From Candidatus Bathyarchaeota archaeon (GTDB lineage Archaea; Thermoproteota; Bathyarchaeia; Bathyarchaeales; UBA233), in the NCBI GenBank assembly GCA_004376975.1, contig SOJA01000153.1:1-46887 (forward strand): a stretch of 46,887 bases of DNA, read 5' to 3'. Numbering within the stretch: the first letter of the stretch is position 1; every line of letters begins with the position of its first letter. Below the pieces are notes generated by a model. That model had not been told where the DNA came from, ran no database searches, and was given only the letters and a program-made list of their open reading frames with translations. Positions 9,477 to 18,732 of this stretch are shown here, piece after piece. Position numbers and translations under genes: made by a program.

Positions 9477-10885
9477 AGTTTGCGACGCCTCAACTCTTTC
9501 ATGTGTCTTATGCTTTTTTCTATGTGTAGGTTAGAGGCAATGTCTGTTCTATGCCACAGTGCGCCGCCTTTTATCGCGTTTATGCCTTTAAGGGAGAGTT
9601 GTCTAGCAGTCTCAATGTTTTCGCCTATGCCTACTACGGATACTGTTCTGGATTTGATGGCGTAAGTTTCACCGTTGCGTAGTTCCATAGAAGCAGGATA
9701 GACACGGATTTTTTCACCATATTCTTCAGCTAACTTGTCAGCCTTTGTTAGGTCAACTGGTTTGCCTATGTCTTCTTTGTTTATGAGGTTTGGAGAAGTG
9801 CTTGCATATCCGCCGTAGTTTGGTGGGACCTTATAGGTTGAAACTGTTGCTGCCCTTTCCAATTCTATGTGTGTTAGGTTTCCCTCTAGCATTTTGAAGC
9901 AGACATCAACAAAATCATCTTTCAGGATTGGGAGAATGTTCATTATTTCGGGGTCGCCTGGACGGCTGTTGTTTTCCAAGATTTTGGGTCCTTCGCCTGT
10001 GTGGATGAAGGCTACGTAGAATGGTGTTCCTCTTAGGGCTTTGTTGTCTGCGGCTTTCAGTTTTTCGAAAATTTTGGTAACAATTGCTATTTCTTTAGCT
10101 CTGTCAGCTTCTGTCATGAAGGGTAATGCGCCGTCAGCGTCTTTGTAGGAGCCCATGCCTCCAGTGTTTGGTCCCTTATCTCCATTGAAAGCTCGCTTGT
10201 AGTCTCGTATATCCGGAAGAGGCACTAGATGCTTACCGTCGCAAAAAACTTGAAAACTGGATTCTTCTCCTTCAATTTTTTCTTCTATGATTACTGACCC
10301 GTACTGGAAGTTCGCTAAGAAGTGTTCAAAAAGTTGCTCGCGAGTTGCGAAGTGGTCACCCCACACACCTACACCTTTTCCAGCAGCTGGCTTGTCCGGC
10401 TTGACAACAGCCTTATTTTCAAGTTCGTCAAGCCAACTGTAAACATCCTTTTTTACTTGTTGCTGATTTGCGTATTTTTTCGGATTAAAAATTTTGAAGC
10501 GTGGATTTACTTCGGGCACAACGTTTTGGAATAATTGTCGCTGGGCAACTTTACTTGCTTCTATGGCGTATTCCTTTGTTGGACAGATCACGGGTATGCC
10601 TGTTCGCTTTTCAACAAGGTTACGTACACCATTAATAATTGGTTTTTCGGGGCCAACTATACCGAAGTCTATTTCATCTTTGTTTGCTTCTGCAAATTTG
10701 CTTATTTCTTCAACGTGCAAACTCGGTATGACAACATGTTTGATTGCTCTTTTCACGTTGAAGGGGTTTCGCTGTTTGTCAACAACGTAAAGTTGAACAT
10801 CATAGTTTATGCTTCGTGTGAAGGCGTCAATCATGGCTACAGCTCTTGCACCATAAGAAACAACTAGTATACCTACTTTCTCCAT
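9473..10885 (-). CDS. purD: Phosphoribosylamine-glycine ligase (GAR synthetase)
   Basis: This ATP-grasp ligase makes glycinamide ribonucleotide from phosphoribosylamine, glycine and ATP. At 470 residues it is slightly longer than the bacterial form (about 430). Family landmarks are an N-domain GILVVSYGARAVAM, GIVGPEKPIINGV, the ATP-grasp stretch VVKPDKPAAGKGVGVW near 160, PDIRDYKRAFNGDKGPNTGGMG, and the metal/substrate segment ENNSRPGDPEIMNILP. The C-terminal domain RTVSVVGIGENIETAR closes the fold. It lies 53 bases after purF and overlaps the following HAD gene by 4 bases. Confidence 0.92.
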   Translation of the reverse strand: MEKVGILVVSYGARAVAMIDAFTRSINYDVQLYVVDKQRNPFNVKRAIKHVVIPSLHVEEISKFAEANKDEIDFGIVGPEKPIINGVRNLVEKRTGIPVICPTKEYAIEASKVAQRQLFQNVVPEVNPRFKIFNPKKYANQQQVKKDVYSWLDELENKAVVKPDKPAAGKGVGVWGDHFATREQLFEHFLANFQYGSVIIEEKIEGEESSFQVFCDGKHLVPLPDIRDYKRAFNGDKGPNTGGMGSYKDADGALPFMTEADRAKEIAIVTKIFEKLKAADNKALRGTPFYVAFIHTGEGPKILENNSRPGDPEIMNILPILKDDFVDVCFKMLEGNLTHIELERAATVSTYKVPPNYGGYASTSPNLINKEDIGKPVDLTKADKLAEEYGEKIRVYPASMELRNGETYAIKSRTVSVVGIGENIETARQLSLKGINAIKGGALWHRTDIASNLHIEKSIRHMKELRRRKL

Positions 10886-10938
10886 AAGTAACCCGTCAAA
10901 CTACAAGAATAAACATGAAATCTTAATTATCTTTCCTA

Positions 10939-12444
10939 TTATGCCTTTTCAACGACTTCCGCTAGCTCATAGAGCCTTCCTGTTTCCTCGCGGCCTTCCA
11001 AGAATCTTTTCTTCATTTCATCCGCTATTTTCTGAGCTAAAGGTGTGGGATACTTACCTGTTATACATCCTAAGCATAATTGGTCTCGGCTAAAACCTAT
11101 TGCCTTTATGAAACCTTCTATTGACTGGTAACACAAGGCGTCTGCACCTATGATTTTGGTTATTTCTTCTGAACTATGCTTTGAGCCTATTAATTCCCCG
11201 TAGGTTGCCATGTCTATCCCGTAAAAGCATGGTCCAATTATTCGAGGAAAAGTTATGAATACATACACTTTTCTCGCACCCATTTTGCGAAGTCTTTCCA
11301 CAATAACTTTTGTTGTATCCCCTCTGACTATGCTGTCGTCTGTTACGATGATCCGTTTTCCCTTGACTTTTGATGCTAGAATGTTGATTTTCTTGTCGAT
11401 TGTTGAATATCGCTCTCTATTAAGAAGGATAAAAGCTCTTTCTGCCACATAACGATGTCTGCGAGAAGCCCGTTCCCATCTTAGGCCTGACTCTTCATGA
11501 ACCCCCAAAGCCGCGTCATCACCAGTTTCCGGCAAAGAAAGAATTATGTCAGCATCCTTAACGATGTCCGGGTTCTCTCTAACGAGGATTCTTCCGAATT
11601 CCTCACGGATTTCATAAACATATTTTCCGTCGAAGCACGAATCTGGCCTAGCAAAGTAAGCGTATTCAAAAGGACAAAAGGCTTTTCGTCTGTTGCTGAC
11701 TAGCTTTTCTCTTTTAAACCCATCTTCTGCAACTGTTACAAGTTCGCCGGGTTCAACCTCAAAATCGCTTTCGAACCCGTTTATATCTAGGCCAACTGTT
11801 TCTGAAGAGAAAGCAAAAATCGAGTTGGATTCACTGTGTCCAGCACATAACGGTCTTATTCCACATGGATCTTTGAAGGCGAAGAATTTACCGTCTTCAG
11901 TTATGCCTACTACAGAAAAGGCTCCTTCGATTTCTAGCATACACGTCTCAACTGCTGAAGCTAAGTCTTTGCCTTTCTTTAATTCAATTAGAAGCTTGTG
12001 GCAGATCAAGTCTGCATCGCATTCATAAGAAAAACCTGCAAATTCTTCACTTATCTCCTTTTTAAGCTGAAAAGTGTTGACGACATTACCATTGAAAGAA
12101 ACAGCTAGTTTCAAACCGTTTTTTGAAGCTATAACTGGCTGTGTTCCTTTTATTAAGGATTTTTCATCTGTTTTCCCAGAGGTTGTATACCTGACATTTC
12201 CGATGCCTATGTGTCCAGGTAGGCGCCCAAACCATTCTTGGATTGCAATTGTTTTTATTTTTGGCACAAGATCTAAGCGTCTGTAAGCGTGAAATTTTCC
12301 ATTGTTAAAGGTGAGGAATCCATGGGATTGGTGGCCTCTGTGATTCTGCGCTCTTAATCCCCAATATACAAAAGGGAACATTGGCCGTTCTTGAAAGTTT
12401 ATTGCGCCGAACACTCCACACGCGATTCTTAACTGATCTACCAT
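10939..12444 (-). CDS. purF: Amidophosphoribosyltransferase
   Basis: PurF performs the first committed step of purine synthesis: PRPP + glutamine to phosphoribosylamine. The 501-residue protein has the nucleophile at Cys9 after an 8-residue propeptide (IACGVFG), so N-terminal processing is expected. It also has NHRGHQSHG, the PRPP loop IIVTDDSIVRGDTTK, and a C-terminal CLGCITGKYPT with Cys457/Cys460. These fit the CxxC ligands of the Fe-S-containing type. It begins the leftward run purF-purD-HAD-ftr-pfkB and faces purSLQ, so most of the early de novo pathway lies in this locus. Confidence 0.96.
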   Translation of the reverse strand: MVDQLRIACGVFGAINFQERPMFPFVYWGLRAQNHRGHQSHGFLTFNNGKFHAYRRLDLVPKIKTIAIQEWFGRLPGHIGIGNVRYTTSGKTDEKSLIKGTQPVIASKNGLKLAVSFNGNVVNTFQLKKEISEEFAGFSYECDADLICHKLLIELKKGKDLASAVETCMLEIEGAFSVVGITEDGKFFAFKDPCGIRPLCAGHSESNSIFAFSSETVGLDINGFESDFEVEPGELVTVAEDGFKREKLVSNRRKAFCPFEYAYFARPDSCFDGKYVYEIREEFGRILVRENPDIVKDADIILSLPETGDDAALGVHEESGLRWERASRRHRYVAERAFILLNRERYSTIDKKINILASKVKGKRIIVTDDSIVRGDTTKVIVERLRKMGARKVYVFITFPRIIGPCFYGIDMATYGELIGSKHSSEEITKIIGADALCYQSIEGFIKAIGFSRDQLCLGCITGKYPTPLAQKIADEMKKRFLEGREETGRLYELAEVVEKA

Positions 12445-12639
12445 GTTTTGAAGTATGAAGACAGCTGTTTATCAGCTTTTATAACATTTTCAACTAAAAA
12501 AAACGTTATCTTGGGTAGAGATGGAAAACAACGTATTTCGGTTGGCTCATAGTATCTTGTGAGGCTTTTACGTTTGTTTAGGATTACGGTGTATGCTAAG
12601 GAATAGGCAAAACTTTACGCTCTTTAGTGTTAGAACCGA

Positions 12640-13074
12640 CTATTTCACCATGCTTGAGGTTATTGTCAACTCTGCCCCATCGATCACGTGAATCCACCAG
12701 CCCAGTGGTTCGAAAGAATCATCAAAGTAAACAATGAGCCTCGCTACCGAGCCTATTGGAGCGTCTTCCGGAACAGTTCCAGTCCAAGTTAGAGTTTTCT
12801 TATGACAACGCTTAAGAGTCAATGTTTGTGGTGTTCCACTCCAACTCCACGCTTCATCTTCAAAGGCTATGTTTATAGACCACGAGCCTTCGGTTTTTCC
12901 AGTGTTTTTGAATGTGATTGTCACCGTGAAAATTTCGCATGGTGTTTTGTCAACTACACCGCCCTCGCACGCTAAACAAGCTAAGGGGTGACTGTCTGAG
13001 CATATGGCTAGGAAATTACCCATAACAATTAGAGTAGCCACTGCAAGGGATAGTAAAGCAGACCTTTTTTTCAT
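12640..13074 (-). CDS. Small secreted beta-sandwich protein
   Basis: This 144-residue exported protein has an N-terminal signal (KKR followed by a hydrophobic stretch to about 28, ending near AICSDSHP). The rest, from about 47, reads like a single NEW3/CARDB-type Ig-like domain: EIFTVTITFKNTGKTEGSWSINI, then LTWTGTVPEDAPIGS. Four cysteines near the start of the mature part (two in CLAC-EGG, then PCEIF) may form disulfides. A good AAGGAGAG ribosome site lies before the ATG. It is flanked by purF and aspS and shows no obvious operon partner. The function is unknown; a role in the cell envelope or binding of another protein is likely. Confidence 0.6.
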   Translation of the reverse strand: MKKRSALLSLAVATLIVMGNFLAICSDSHPLACLACEGGVVDKTPCEIFTVTITFKNTGKTEGSWSINIAFEDEAWSWSGTPQTLTLKRCHKKTLTWTGTVPEDAPIGSVARLIVYFDDSFEPLGWWIHVIDGAELTITSSMVK

Positions 13075-13224
13075 TCTCTCTTCTCTCCTTGAAAAAATAA
13101 GTGAAACAGTCTGCTTTATCTCTTTTGTATAATACTTCTATAAGATAAAAATAGAATGTTCCGTTCATGAGTCTTCATGTGAAGATCTGCGGAGGAATCC
13201 AAATTCTCGGTTTACCGGATTTTT

Positions 13225-14544
13225 TCACGGTGTGAGTCTGAATTTATCTCTTGGATAAAGTGTGACTTCTCTTATGTTCTTTTTTCCAGTAAGCATCATT
13301 GTTAATCTTTCTAGGCCTATAGCCCATCCTGCATGAGGTGGCATACCATAATCAAAGGCTTTCAAGTGGCATTTGAAGGATTCAGGGTTCAACCCTTTTT
13401 CTTTCAACCGTTTTTTCAAAAGCTCTTTAGATGATATTCTTGTTCCACCAGAAGATAATTCTATCCACCCCCACATCAGGTCGAAGCCTTCGCAGAGTTC
13501 TGGGTTGTCATCTCGCGGTTTAATGTAGAATGCTTTCGAATGCGTAGGCCAGTCAACTATGAAGTAGAAGTAGGGATGAATTTTACCCAACGTTCGGAAG
13601 GCTGGTGTAGGTATGTCCTCACCCCATGGGATTTCGATGCCTTCACGCTTCAAATTTTGCAAGACGTCATCATATTTTAAGCGTTTAAAAGGAATTTCAG
13701 GCACTTTCACAATATGTTTTAGCTTTGCCAACTCTTTCTGGCGTTTTTCATCGACAGCTTTGCATGTAAAATGCATAAGCTGTTCAAGCAGTTGCATCAC
13801 ATCCTCAGCCCTTGCGAAAGCCTGTTCAATATCAATTGAAACAAACTCGCTTAGGTGGCGACGTGTATGAGACTCCTCAGCTCTAAAGAAAGGCCCCACT
13901 TCAAAAACCTTTTCGAAGCTCATTATAAGCTCTTCCTTATACAATTGTGGACTTTGAGCAAGAAACGCCTTCTTCTCGAAGTATTCAACAGGAAAAAGGG
14001 CTGCTCCGCCTTCAGTTGCTGAAGCAATAATACGAGGAGTATGGACGTCTATGAACCCCCTTGCAAACAGGAAATTGCGGATTGCATCTACGGCTGTATG
14101 TTGAATCTTGAAAATCGCTGCATTCTCTTCTTGGCAAAGGTCCAAAGCCCGCGCGTCCAGTCGAACAGCTATATGTGCTGGTGTCTTCCCAGTTATGTCA
14201 AGTGGCAAACGAAGTGCCGCTTTGTTGAAAATTCTAATTTCCTTCGGTATCACTTCGACACCTCTAGGTGTCATCTCAGTCTTCTTCACTGTACCTTTCA
14301 CGCCTATGCTATGCCTTTTCTGTAAAACATCAGACTTCGACAACACTTCGCTGCTCACCTTCTTGCGCGGCACAGTAATTTGTATTGTTCCTTCCCGATC
14401 CTGCAATATTATAAAACATATTCCACCTAAGGTCCTTTTTTCTTGAACCCAGCCGAAAAGTGTAACTTCTTGGCCGTCAAGTTCAGGTTTAACGTCAACA
14501 GAATAGCACGTTCTGTGCCAATCACCAATGGAATCTAACTTCAT
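13225..14544 (-). CDS. aspS: Aspartyl-tRNA synthetase (archaeal type)
   Basis: This class II synthetase is 439 residues long, the archaeal/eukaryal length without the bacterial insertion domain. An OB-fold anticodon-binding domain occupies 1-105 (LFGWVQEKRTLGGICFIILQ). Motif 2 appears as FRAEESHTRRHLSEF and motif 3 as GWAIGLERLTMMLTG. Whether it charges only tRNA-Asp or also tRNA-Asn, for later amidation, cannot be decided here. It follows the KH-domain gene by 14 bases on the same strand and is probably co-transcribed with it. Confidence 0.95.
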   Translation of the reverse strand: MKLDSIGDWHRTCYSVDVKPELDGQEVTLFGWVQEKRTLGGICFIILQDREGTIQITVPRKKVSSEVLSKSDVLQKRHSIGVKGTVKKTEMTPRGVEVIPKEIRIFNKAALRLPLDITGKTPAHIAVRLDARALDLCQEENAAIFKIQHTAVDAIRNFLFARGFIDVHTPRIIASATEGGAALFPVEYFEKKAFLAQSPQLYKEELIMSFEKVFEVGPFFRAEESHTRRHLSEFVSIDIEQAFARAEDVMQLLEQLMHFTCKAVDEKRQKELAKLKHIVKVPEIPFKRLKYDDVLQNLKREGIEIPWGEDIPTPAFRTLGKIHPYFYFIVDWPTHSKAFYIKPRDDNPELCEGFDLMWGWIELSSGGTRISSKELLKKRLKEKGLNPESFKCHLKAFDYGMPPHAGWAIGLERLTMMLTGKKNIREVTLYPRDKFRLTP

Positions 14545-14558
14545 AAGCTCACGCTCAA

Positions 14559-15068
14559 CTAGTTTGCAAACTCTACACGAAGAGTCATGTTCCGAACTTT
14601 GCAGGCAATTCCCTTTAAAGCTTTTATACTGAAAGGCGGCGGCCTTCCACGTCTCTTCCTCAAAATAACCCTGGTCTCAGTTGTTCCATCAGGCAGCCAG
14701 ATAGTGTTTATTGTCATTATGCTTAGAGGAGCAAACAAATCCTCCAAGAATTTTCTATCATTAGCATCGTACTCCAAAACACGAATAGTCTTGCCAACTT
14801 CAGCGACCAAAGCCCTAATGATCTTCCCACCATAGCCCAAAAGACGAGGAACATCACCGCGCCCAACAACTACAGCCAATGTATCACCAACATTCACAGC
14901 ATTATAAAAATGAACATTCTGAAGAGAAGGATAATTGTCCTCCAACGACAGAAGAAAGCGGGCGATTTTAAAGTCTAGTTCGCTTATCTCTCCAGACTTA
15001 ACTCTCTCCAAACATTTTTGGCAGAGTATTCCGCTTTTTAGACAGAAGTTACATAGTGCAGTTTTCAC
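14559..15068 (-). CDS. NusA-like KH-domain RNA-binding protein
   Basis: The 169-residue protein starts with a Cys-rich segment, CNFCLKSGILCQKCLERV, that is likely to bind zinc through its two CxxC pairs. A KH-type RNA-binding domain follows, with the GDVPRLLGYGGKIIRAL loop, a variant of GxxG. The C-terminus is basic (RKRRGRPPP). This matches the archaeal stand-alone NusA-like group described as transcription elongation factors. It is upstream of aspS in the same direction with a 14-base gap. The start is at the first ATG, followed directly by the zinc motif. Confidence 0.75.
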   Translation of the reverse strand: MKTALCNFCLKSGILCQKCLERVKSGEISELDFKIARFLLSLEDNYPSLQNVHFYNAVNVGDTLAVVVGRGDVPRLLGYGGKIIRALVAEVGKTIRVLEYDANDRKFLEDLFAPLSIMTINTIWLPDGTTETRVILRKRRGRPPPFSIKALKGIACKVRNMTLRVEFAN

Positions 15069-15136
15069 CTAGGAAAACGCCCTCCACAAATAAAGGGTGG
15101 GGCGGCGGAGCTTCGGGATTCACACATAATCGACGT

Positions 15137-15415
15137 TTAATGTGCTAGCGTTATCTCGACTGTACTGACGTTTCTCGGCGAGCCACCCTCTTCTCTGGGT
15201 GCAAATTGCTCAGTTCCAATTCCGATCTTCTTGATTTTCACATCTGGTAGAAATCGTCGTCTGACAACTTCAACTACATCGACTGCTCGGCTGATTGATC
15301 TTCCTCTTGCTTTAACACTTACTTCTTTTGCTCCGCCGTGAAAGAGGGTTATGCAAGCCAGTACATAGTTCATTACTGGTTTTCTCCCAATTAATACTAA
15401 GTTGTTTTCAGACAT
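15137..15415 (-). CDS. albA: Alba chromatin/RNA-binding protein
   Basis: The 92-residue protein has the Alba fold pattern: [16 protein letters not shown] with the lysine (Lys12) that is acetylated in Sulfolobus Alba, then [20 protein letters not shown] and the flexible hairpin [13 protein letters not shown]. It coats DNA and RNA as dimers and is a main nucleoid protein in many archaea. It is transcribed alone toward the left, divergently from the Lrp-type regulator at 15627. An inverted repeat lies about 45 bases upstream of its start. Confidence 0.95.
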   Translation of the reverse strand: MSENNLVLIGRKPVMNYVLACITLFHGGAKEVSVKARGRSISRAVDVVEVVRRRFLPDVKIKKIGIGTEQFAPREEGGSPRNVSTVEITLAH

Positions 15416-15459
15416 TTATACCGCCTCACTCCTAGTTTTCACTTTTTCTATGGCTTCTT

Positions 15460-15475
15460 AACGATTTTTATCGTT
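15460..15475. promoter_or_regulatory. Inverted repeat AACGAT-TTTT-ATCGTT upstream of albA
   Basis: A perfect 6-bp inverted repeat lies in the 211-base divergent region between albA and an Lrp-family gene, 45 bases before the albA start. It could be an operator for the adjacent regulator. It could also simply be part of the A/T-rich albA promoter. Confidence 0.4.
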
Positions 15476-15560
15476 GAATAAATAAGTTTTGGTTGTTAGT
15501 TCTATCCAGAAAGAACAGATGGTTAAGTTGCATGTTGCGACCGCCTTCATCTTTTCCGAA

Positions 15561-15570
15561 TGTTTAAATA
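15561..15570 (+). promoter_or_regulatory. TATA box of the Lrp-type regulator
   Basis: TTTAAATAAT sits about 57-66 nt before the TTG start at 15627, which leaves a leader of about 30 nt. An AAGAAGGAA ribosome site fits within that leader. Confidence 0.5.
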
Positions 15571-15626
15571 ATTCATACTATTGTAAAACTAAAGCTTAAC
15601 AAAAGTCTGTTAAGAAGGAAACAATT

Positions 15627-16070
15627 TTGGAAGTCCTTACAAGACGGACAACACAACTTCTCAAAACGTTATATGAAAGAGGCATTGCCACATACACATA
15701 TTCCTTATGCATGAAACAAAATGACCTGGCAAAACAACTGGGCATAAGCAGACAAGCATTGAACGTCCACCTACGAAAACTAAGAAACGTAAATTATGTA
15801 CGAACCGGCAGAGGCTTCATAGACGTAACAGAGAAAGGATTAAACGCACTGGGAACATCATCAAACCCAGCATTTGTATTCATTAAAGTTTCTCCTCACA
15901 GAAGAAGTGAAGTGTACAAGAAAATTAAGGAGCTCACCATCCAAAAAGCATTCAGAATTGCAGGCGACGTTGACGCCCTCATAATGGTTGAAAGAACGAA
16001 ACTTGACGAAATCCTAAGCAAACTCTCTTACATAGAAGGTGTTAAAGATACCAAATCTATGTCGCCATAG
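15627..16070 (+). CDS. Lrp/AsnC-like regulator with HTH and ligand-binding domain
   Basis: This is a 147-residue transcription regulator. Residues 27-55 (MKQNDLAKQLGISRQALNVHLRKL) form a winged helix-turn-helix. The C-terminal 70 residues (PAFVFIKVSPHRRSEVYKKIKEL...AFRIAGDVDALIMVE...LSYIEGVKDTKSMS) match the RAM/AsnC effector domain. The TTG start is chosen for the AAGAAGGAA ribosome site 5-13 bases before it. The gene is divergent from albA and lies 27 bases before sucC in the same direction. It may therefore regulate succinyl-CoA synthetase, albA or itself; this is inference. Confidence 0.85.
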   Translation: MEVLTRRTTQLLKTLYERGIATYTYSLCMKQNDLAKQLGISRQALNVHLRKLRNVNYVRTGRGFIDVTEKGLNALGTSSNPAFVFIKVSPHRRSEVYKKIKELTIQKAFRIAGDVDALIMVERTKLDEILSKLSYIEGVKDTKSMSP

Positions 16071-16096
16071 AACCAATAAAATAGGAGAAAACTGCA

Positions 16097-17236
16097 ATGA
16101 AACTTTTTGAATATGAAGCAAAAATTATACTCGCAGAATATGGAATCCCAATACCTGTAGGTGAATTGGCAGAAAACGTAAACCAAGCCGGTAAAATCGC
16201 AACTAGATTAGAACCGCCCCTCGCCATAAAAGCGCAAGTCCTTGTCGCTGGAAGAGGAAAAGCAGGTGGAATACTCTTTGCAGATTCAGTTCGAGATGTG
16301 GAAGAAGCCGTTAAAAAACTGTTGAACATGCAAATAAAAGGCATACCTGTCAGAAGCGTGTGGATTGAGAAGCAAATCCAGATAGAAAAAGAACTCTACT
16401 TCGGCGTAACAATTGATAGAGTTAACAGAAGCCACGTTGCAATTGCCTCAGCAGTTGGCGGAATGGAGATAGAAGAAATAGCAGCGCAGTTCCCGGAAAA
16501 AGTCGTAAAGTTCTTCATAAATCCACAACATGGTTTTCATTCCTTCCAAGCCCGTGAGATTGTAAGAAAAATAGGATACTCTGGCAGCCAGCTATCTAAA
16601 TTGGGAAGAATTTTTGAGAGATTATATCGTGTTGGCATGGATTACGATGCAGAATTAATTGAAATGAACCCCATAGTAGAGACTTCCGACGGAAAATTCG
16701 TTGCAGCAGACGCACGCATAATAATAGATGACAACGCCCTATTCCGTCACCAACAATACAAAACAAGGTTTCTAGAAGGCGAAAGCGAACTCACTCCACA
16801 AGAGCTTGCAGCCCTAAGAAGTGACTTGGCCTATGTAAAACTGGGCGGAACCATAGGCGTCATAGGCAACGGAGCAGGCCTAGTAATGGCTACACTGGAC
16901 ACTATCCAGTACTATGGTGGGAAACCAGCAAACTTCTTGGATGTTGGAGGCGGTGCTACGTCGGAGAAAACGGCTGCAGCACTGAATATTGTGCTTTCAG
17001 ACGTCAATGTGAAGGCGCTTTTCGTAAACATTATGGGTGGGATAACCAGATGCGACGAAGTTGCCCAGGGAATACTAAAGGCAAGGGAGAAGGTGGGAGT
17101 TGCAAAGCCCATGGTTATTAGGCTTGTAGGTACAAACGAGGAGGAAGGAAAAAGAATACTGACAGAAGCTGGAATACATGTGTTAGAAAGCATGGAGAAA
17201 GCTGCACAAAAAGTTGTTGAAATAGCTAGACAATAA
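16097..17236 (+). CDS. sucC: Succinyl-CoA ligase beta subunit (or related NDP-forming acyl-CoA ligase)
   Basis: This 379-residue ATP-grasp subunit forms succinyl-CoA (or releases it with substrate-level ATP/GTP formation) together with the alpha subunit encoded next. Visible features are the N-terminal MKLFEYEAKIILAEYGIPIP, AIKAQVLVAGRGKAGGI, the metal-site EMNPIV, and the C-terminal domain GNGAGLVMATLDTI...GGKPANFLDVGGGA and NIMGGITRCDEVA. Length and domain order are those of SucC. An AGGAG site lies 8 bases before the ATG. The gap to sucD is 13 bases. The beta partner and the lack of a fused acyl-CoA synthetase argue against an ADP-acetyl-CoA synthetase. Confidence 0.95.
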   Translation: MKLFEYEAKIILAEYGIPIPVGELAENVNQAGKIATRLEPPLAIKAQVLVAGRGKAGGILFADSVRDVEEAVKKLLNMQIKGIPVRSVWIEKQIQIEKELYFGVTIDRVNRSHVAIASAVGGMEIEEIAAQFPEKVVKFFINPQHGFHSFQAREIVRKIGYSGSQLSKLGRIFERLYRVGMDYDAELIEMNPIVETSDGKFVAADARIIIDDNALFRHQQYKTRFLEGESELTPQELAALRSDLAYVKLGGTIGVIGNGAGLVMATLDTIQYYGGKPANFLDVGGGATSEKTAAALNIVLSDVNVKALFVNIMGGITRCDEVAQGILKAREKVGVAKPMVIRLVGTNEEEGKRILTEAGIHVLESMEKAAQKVVEIARQ

Positions 17237-17249
17237 GAAGAGAAATAAC

Positions 17250-18119
17250 ATGGGAATAATAGTTGACAAACACACACAAGCAATCGTACAAGGCATGACT
17301 GGAACCCAAGGAAGATTTCACACCAAACTGATGCTGGAGTATGGAACAAAAATCGTTGCTGGCGTAACCCCGGGGAAAGGCGGAACCCAAGTTTTCGAAG
17401 TACCGGTTTATGACACTGTTGAGGCAGCTCTAGAAAAACACGAGGCAAACGCTTCAATAATTTTTGTGCCAGCCCCATTCGCCGCAGAGGCAGCTCTAGA
17501 AGCTTTAGAAAACGACATAAAAACCATCGCAATCATAACAGAGCATATCCCAATAAAAGATGCAATCAACGTAATGGCATACGCCGAGCAAGCCAAAGCA
17601 ACAGTAGTAGGACCGAACACTCCAGGAATAATAACTCCTAAACAATGTAAACTTGGAATAATGCCCGCTCACATCTTCAAACCAGGCGAGATAGGGATAA
17701 TTTCCAGAAGTGGAACACTCACATATGAAATAGCAGCAAGTTTAACGAGAAGGAGCCTAGGGCAATCCACATGCCTTGGTTTAGGAGGAGACCCAATAAC
17801 TGGCCTAAACTTTATTGATGTATTAGAAATGTTCAAGAAAGACCCTGAGACAAAGGCGGTAGTTTTGATAGGGGAAATAGGCGGCAACCTAGAAGAATTG
17901 ACAGCAGAATATATCACAAAAGATGAGTATCCAAAACCAGTTGTGGCTTTCATAGCTGGACGCTCCGCTCCATCCGGTAAACGCATGGGACACGCTGGCG
18001 CAATTATAATGGGTAAAGCGGGAACAGCTGAAAGCAAGATTAAAGCTTTGAAGAGTGCGGATGTGAACGTTGCGGAAAAACCAAGCGACGTAGCAAGATT
18101 GCTGGCAAGACTTGTCTAG
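17250..18119 (+). CDS. sucD: Succinyl-CoA ligase alpha subunit
   Basis: The 289-residue CoA-binding subunit carries the phospho-histidine. GITGxxG-like chemistry is seen as [20 protein letters not shown] at the start, TPGIITP in the middle, and the active site GHAGAIIMG with His248, next to the position known in the E. coli enzyme. Together with sucC it works in the TCA cycle or its reductive form. In an organism with Ftr, a reductive or incomplete cycle for biosynthesis is plausible. A terminator-like hairpin overlaps the stop. Confidence 0.95.
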   Translation: MGIIVDKHTQAIVQGMTGTQGRFHTKLMLEYGTKIVAGVTPGKGGTQVFEVPVYDTVEAALEKHEANASIIFVPAPFAAEAALEALENDIKTIAIITEHIPIKDAINVMAYAEQAKATVVGPNTPGIITPKQCKLGIMPAHIFKPGEIGIISRSGTLTYEIAASLTRRSLGQSTCLGLGGDPITGLNFIDVLEMFKKDPETKAVVLIGEIGGNLEELTAEYITKDEYPKPVVAFIAGRSAPSGKRMGHAGAIIMGKAGTAESKIKALKSADVNVAEKPSDVARLLARLV

Positions 18120-18131
18120 TCTTTAAGACAA
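18112..18131 (+). terminator. Hairpin plus T-rich tail after sucD
   Basis: TTGTCT and AGACAA pair across an 8-nt loop and are followed by TGTTTTCTT. The left arm includes the sucD stop region. Confidence 0.5.
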
Positions 18132-18306
18132 TGTTTTCTTGAGCTATTCTTAAGGTATTGTACAAGCTGAATGCTGTATGCCACTGAGAAGGTTTAGCTG
18201 AAAACCTCCAACGTCATAGTTAGCTTTGACGAAGAAAAAAGTATCAACAAAAAGTATATTTGGCAGTATGTCGTCTGAGTTCTAGCCATAACAGAAGGGA
18301 AAGCAA

Positions 18307-18468
18307 ATGCCAGTAATGGACCCAATCAAAAAGGCAATCGCTCAGAAGCATAGACTCCACATGAAGATCTGCCGGCAATGTGGTGCAAGAAATGCTCCAA
18401 GCGCTGTGAAATGCAGAAAGTGCCGAAGTAAGAATTTACGTTGGAAGAAAAGAGAGCTTGTAAAATAG
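18307..18468 (+). CDS. rpl40e: Ribosomal protein L40e
   Basis: The 53-residue basic zinc-ribbon protein reads MPVMDPIKKAIAQKHRLHMK at the start. It has the paired motifs CRQCGARN and CRKCRSKNLRWKKRE, which give four zinc ligands. This is the archaeal large-subunit protein L40e, without the ubiquitin fusion seen in eukaryotes. An AGAAGGGAAAG ribosome site precedes the ATG. It is a single gene between sucD and a short lysine-rich frame. Confidence 0.93.
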   Translation: MPVMDPIKKAIAQKHRLHMKICRQCGARNAPSAVKCRKCRSKNLRWKKRELVK

Positions 18469-18592
18469 TTTTCTTGAATCTCTGAATCTCTTGGAGGATT
18501 CTTTCGTTAGGTCAAGCTTGTGTCGGATGCGAAAGTTACATTAATGCAGAAATTCTAAGTATCTGAAATCTCCATACATTGACGTGTAATTG

Positions 18593-18655
18593 ATGCTTGG
18601 TAAGTGCAAGAAGAAGAAAACCGCAAAGACAACCAAAAGAAAGAAACAGAAGTGA
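18593..18655 (+). CDS. Possible 20-residue lysine-rich peptide
   Basis: An ATG opens the frame MLGKCKKKKTAKTTKRKKQK and a stop follows. More than half the residues are Lys or Arg, as in tiny ribosome- or nucleic-acid-binding proteins. There is no clear ribosome site, and chance A-rich DNA could give the same reading. It lies 124 bases downstream of L40e. Confidence 0.25.
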   Translation: MLGKCKKKKTAKTTKRKKQK

Positions 18656-18732
18656 AACATACTAACGGCATAATCAAGTCTATTCCCATTTTTCCATCAT
18701 GAAACTGAATATCCAAATAACCCTCTTAGCAA

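Noticed and set aside
16912..17532. 206-codon frame on the minus strand across sucC/sucD
   Set aside because: It lies antisense to two well-supported genes, with Leu/Phe/Pro-rich composition typical of shadow frames.
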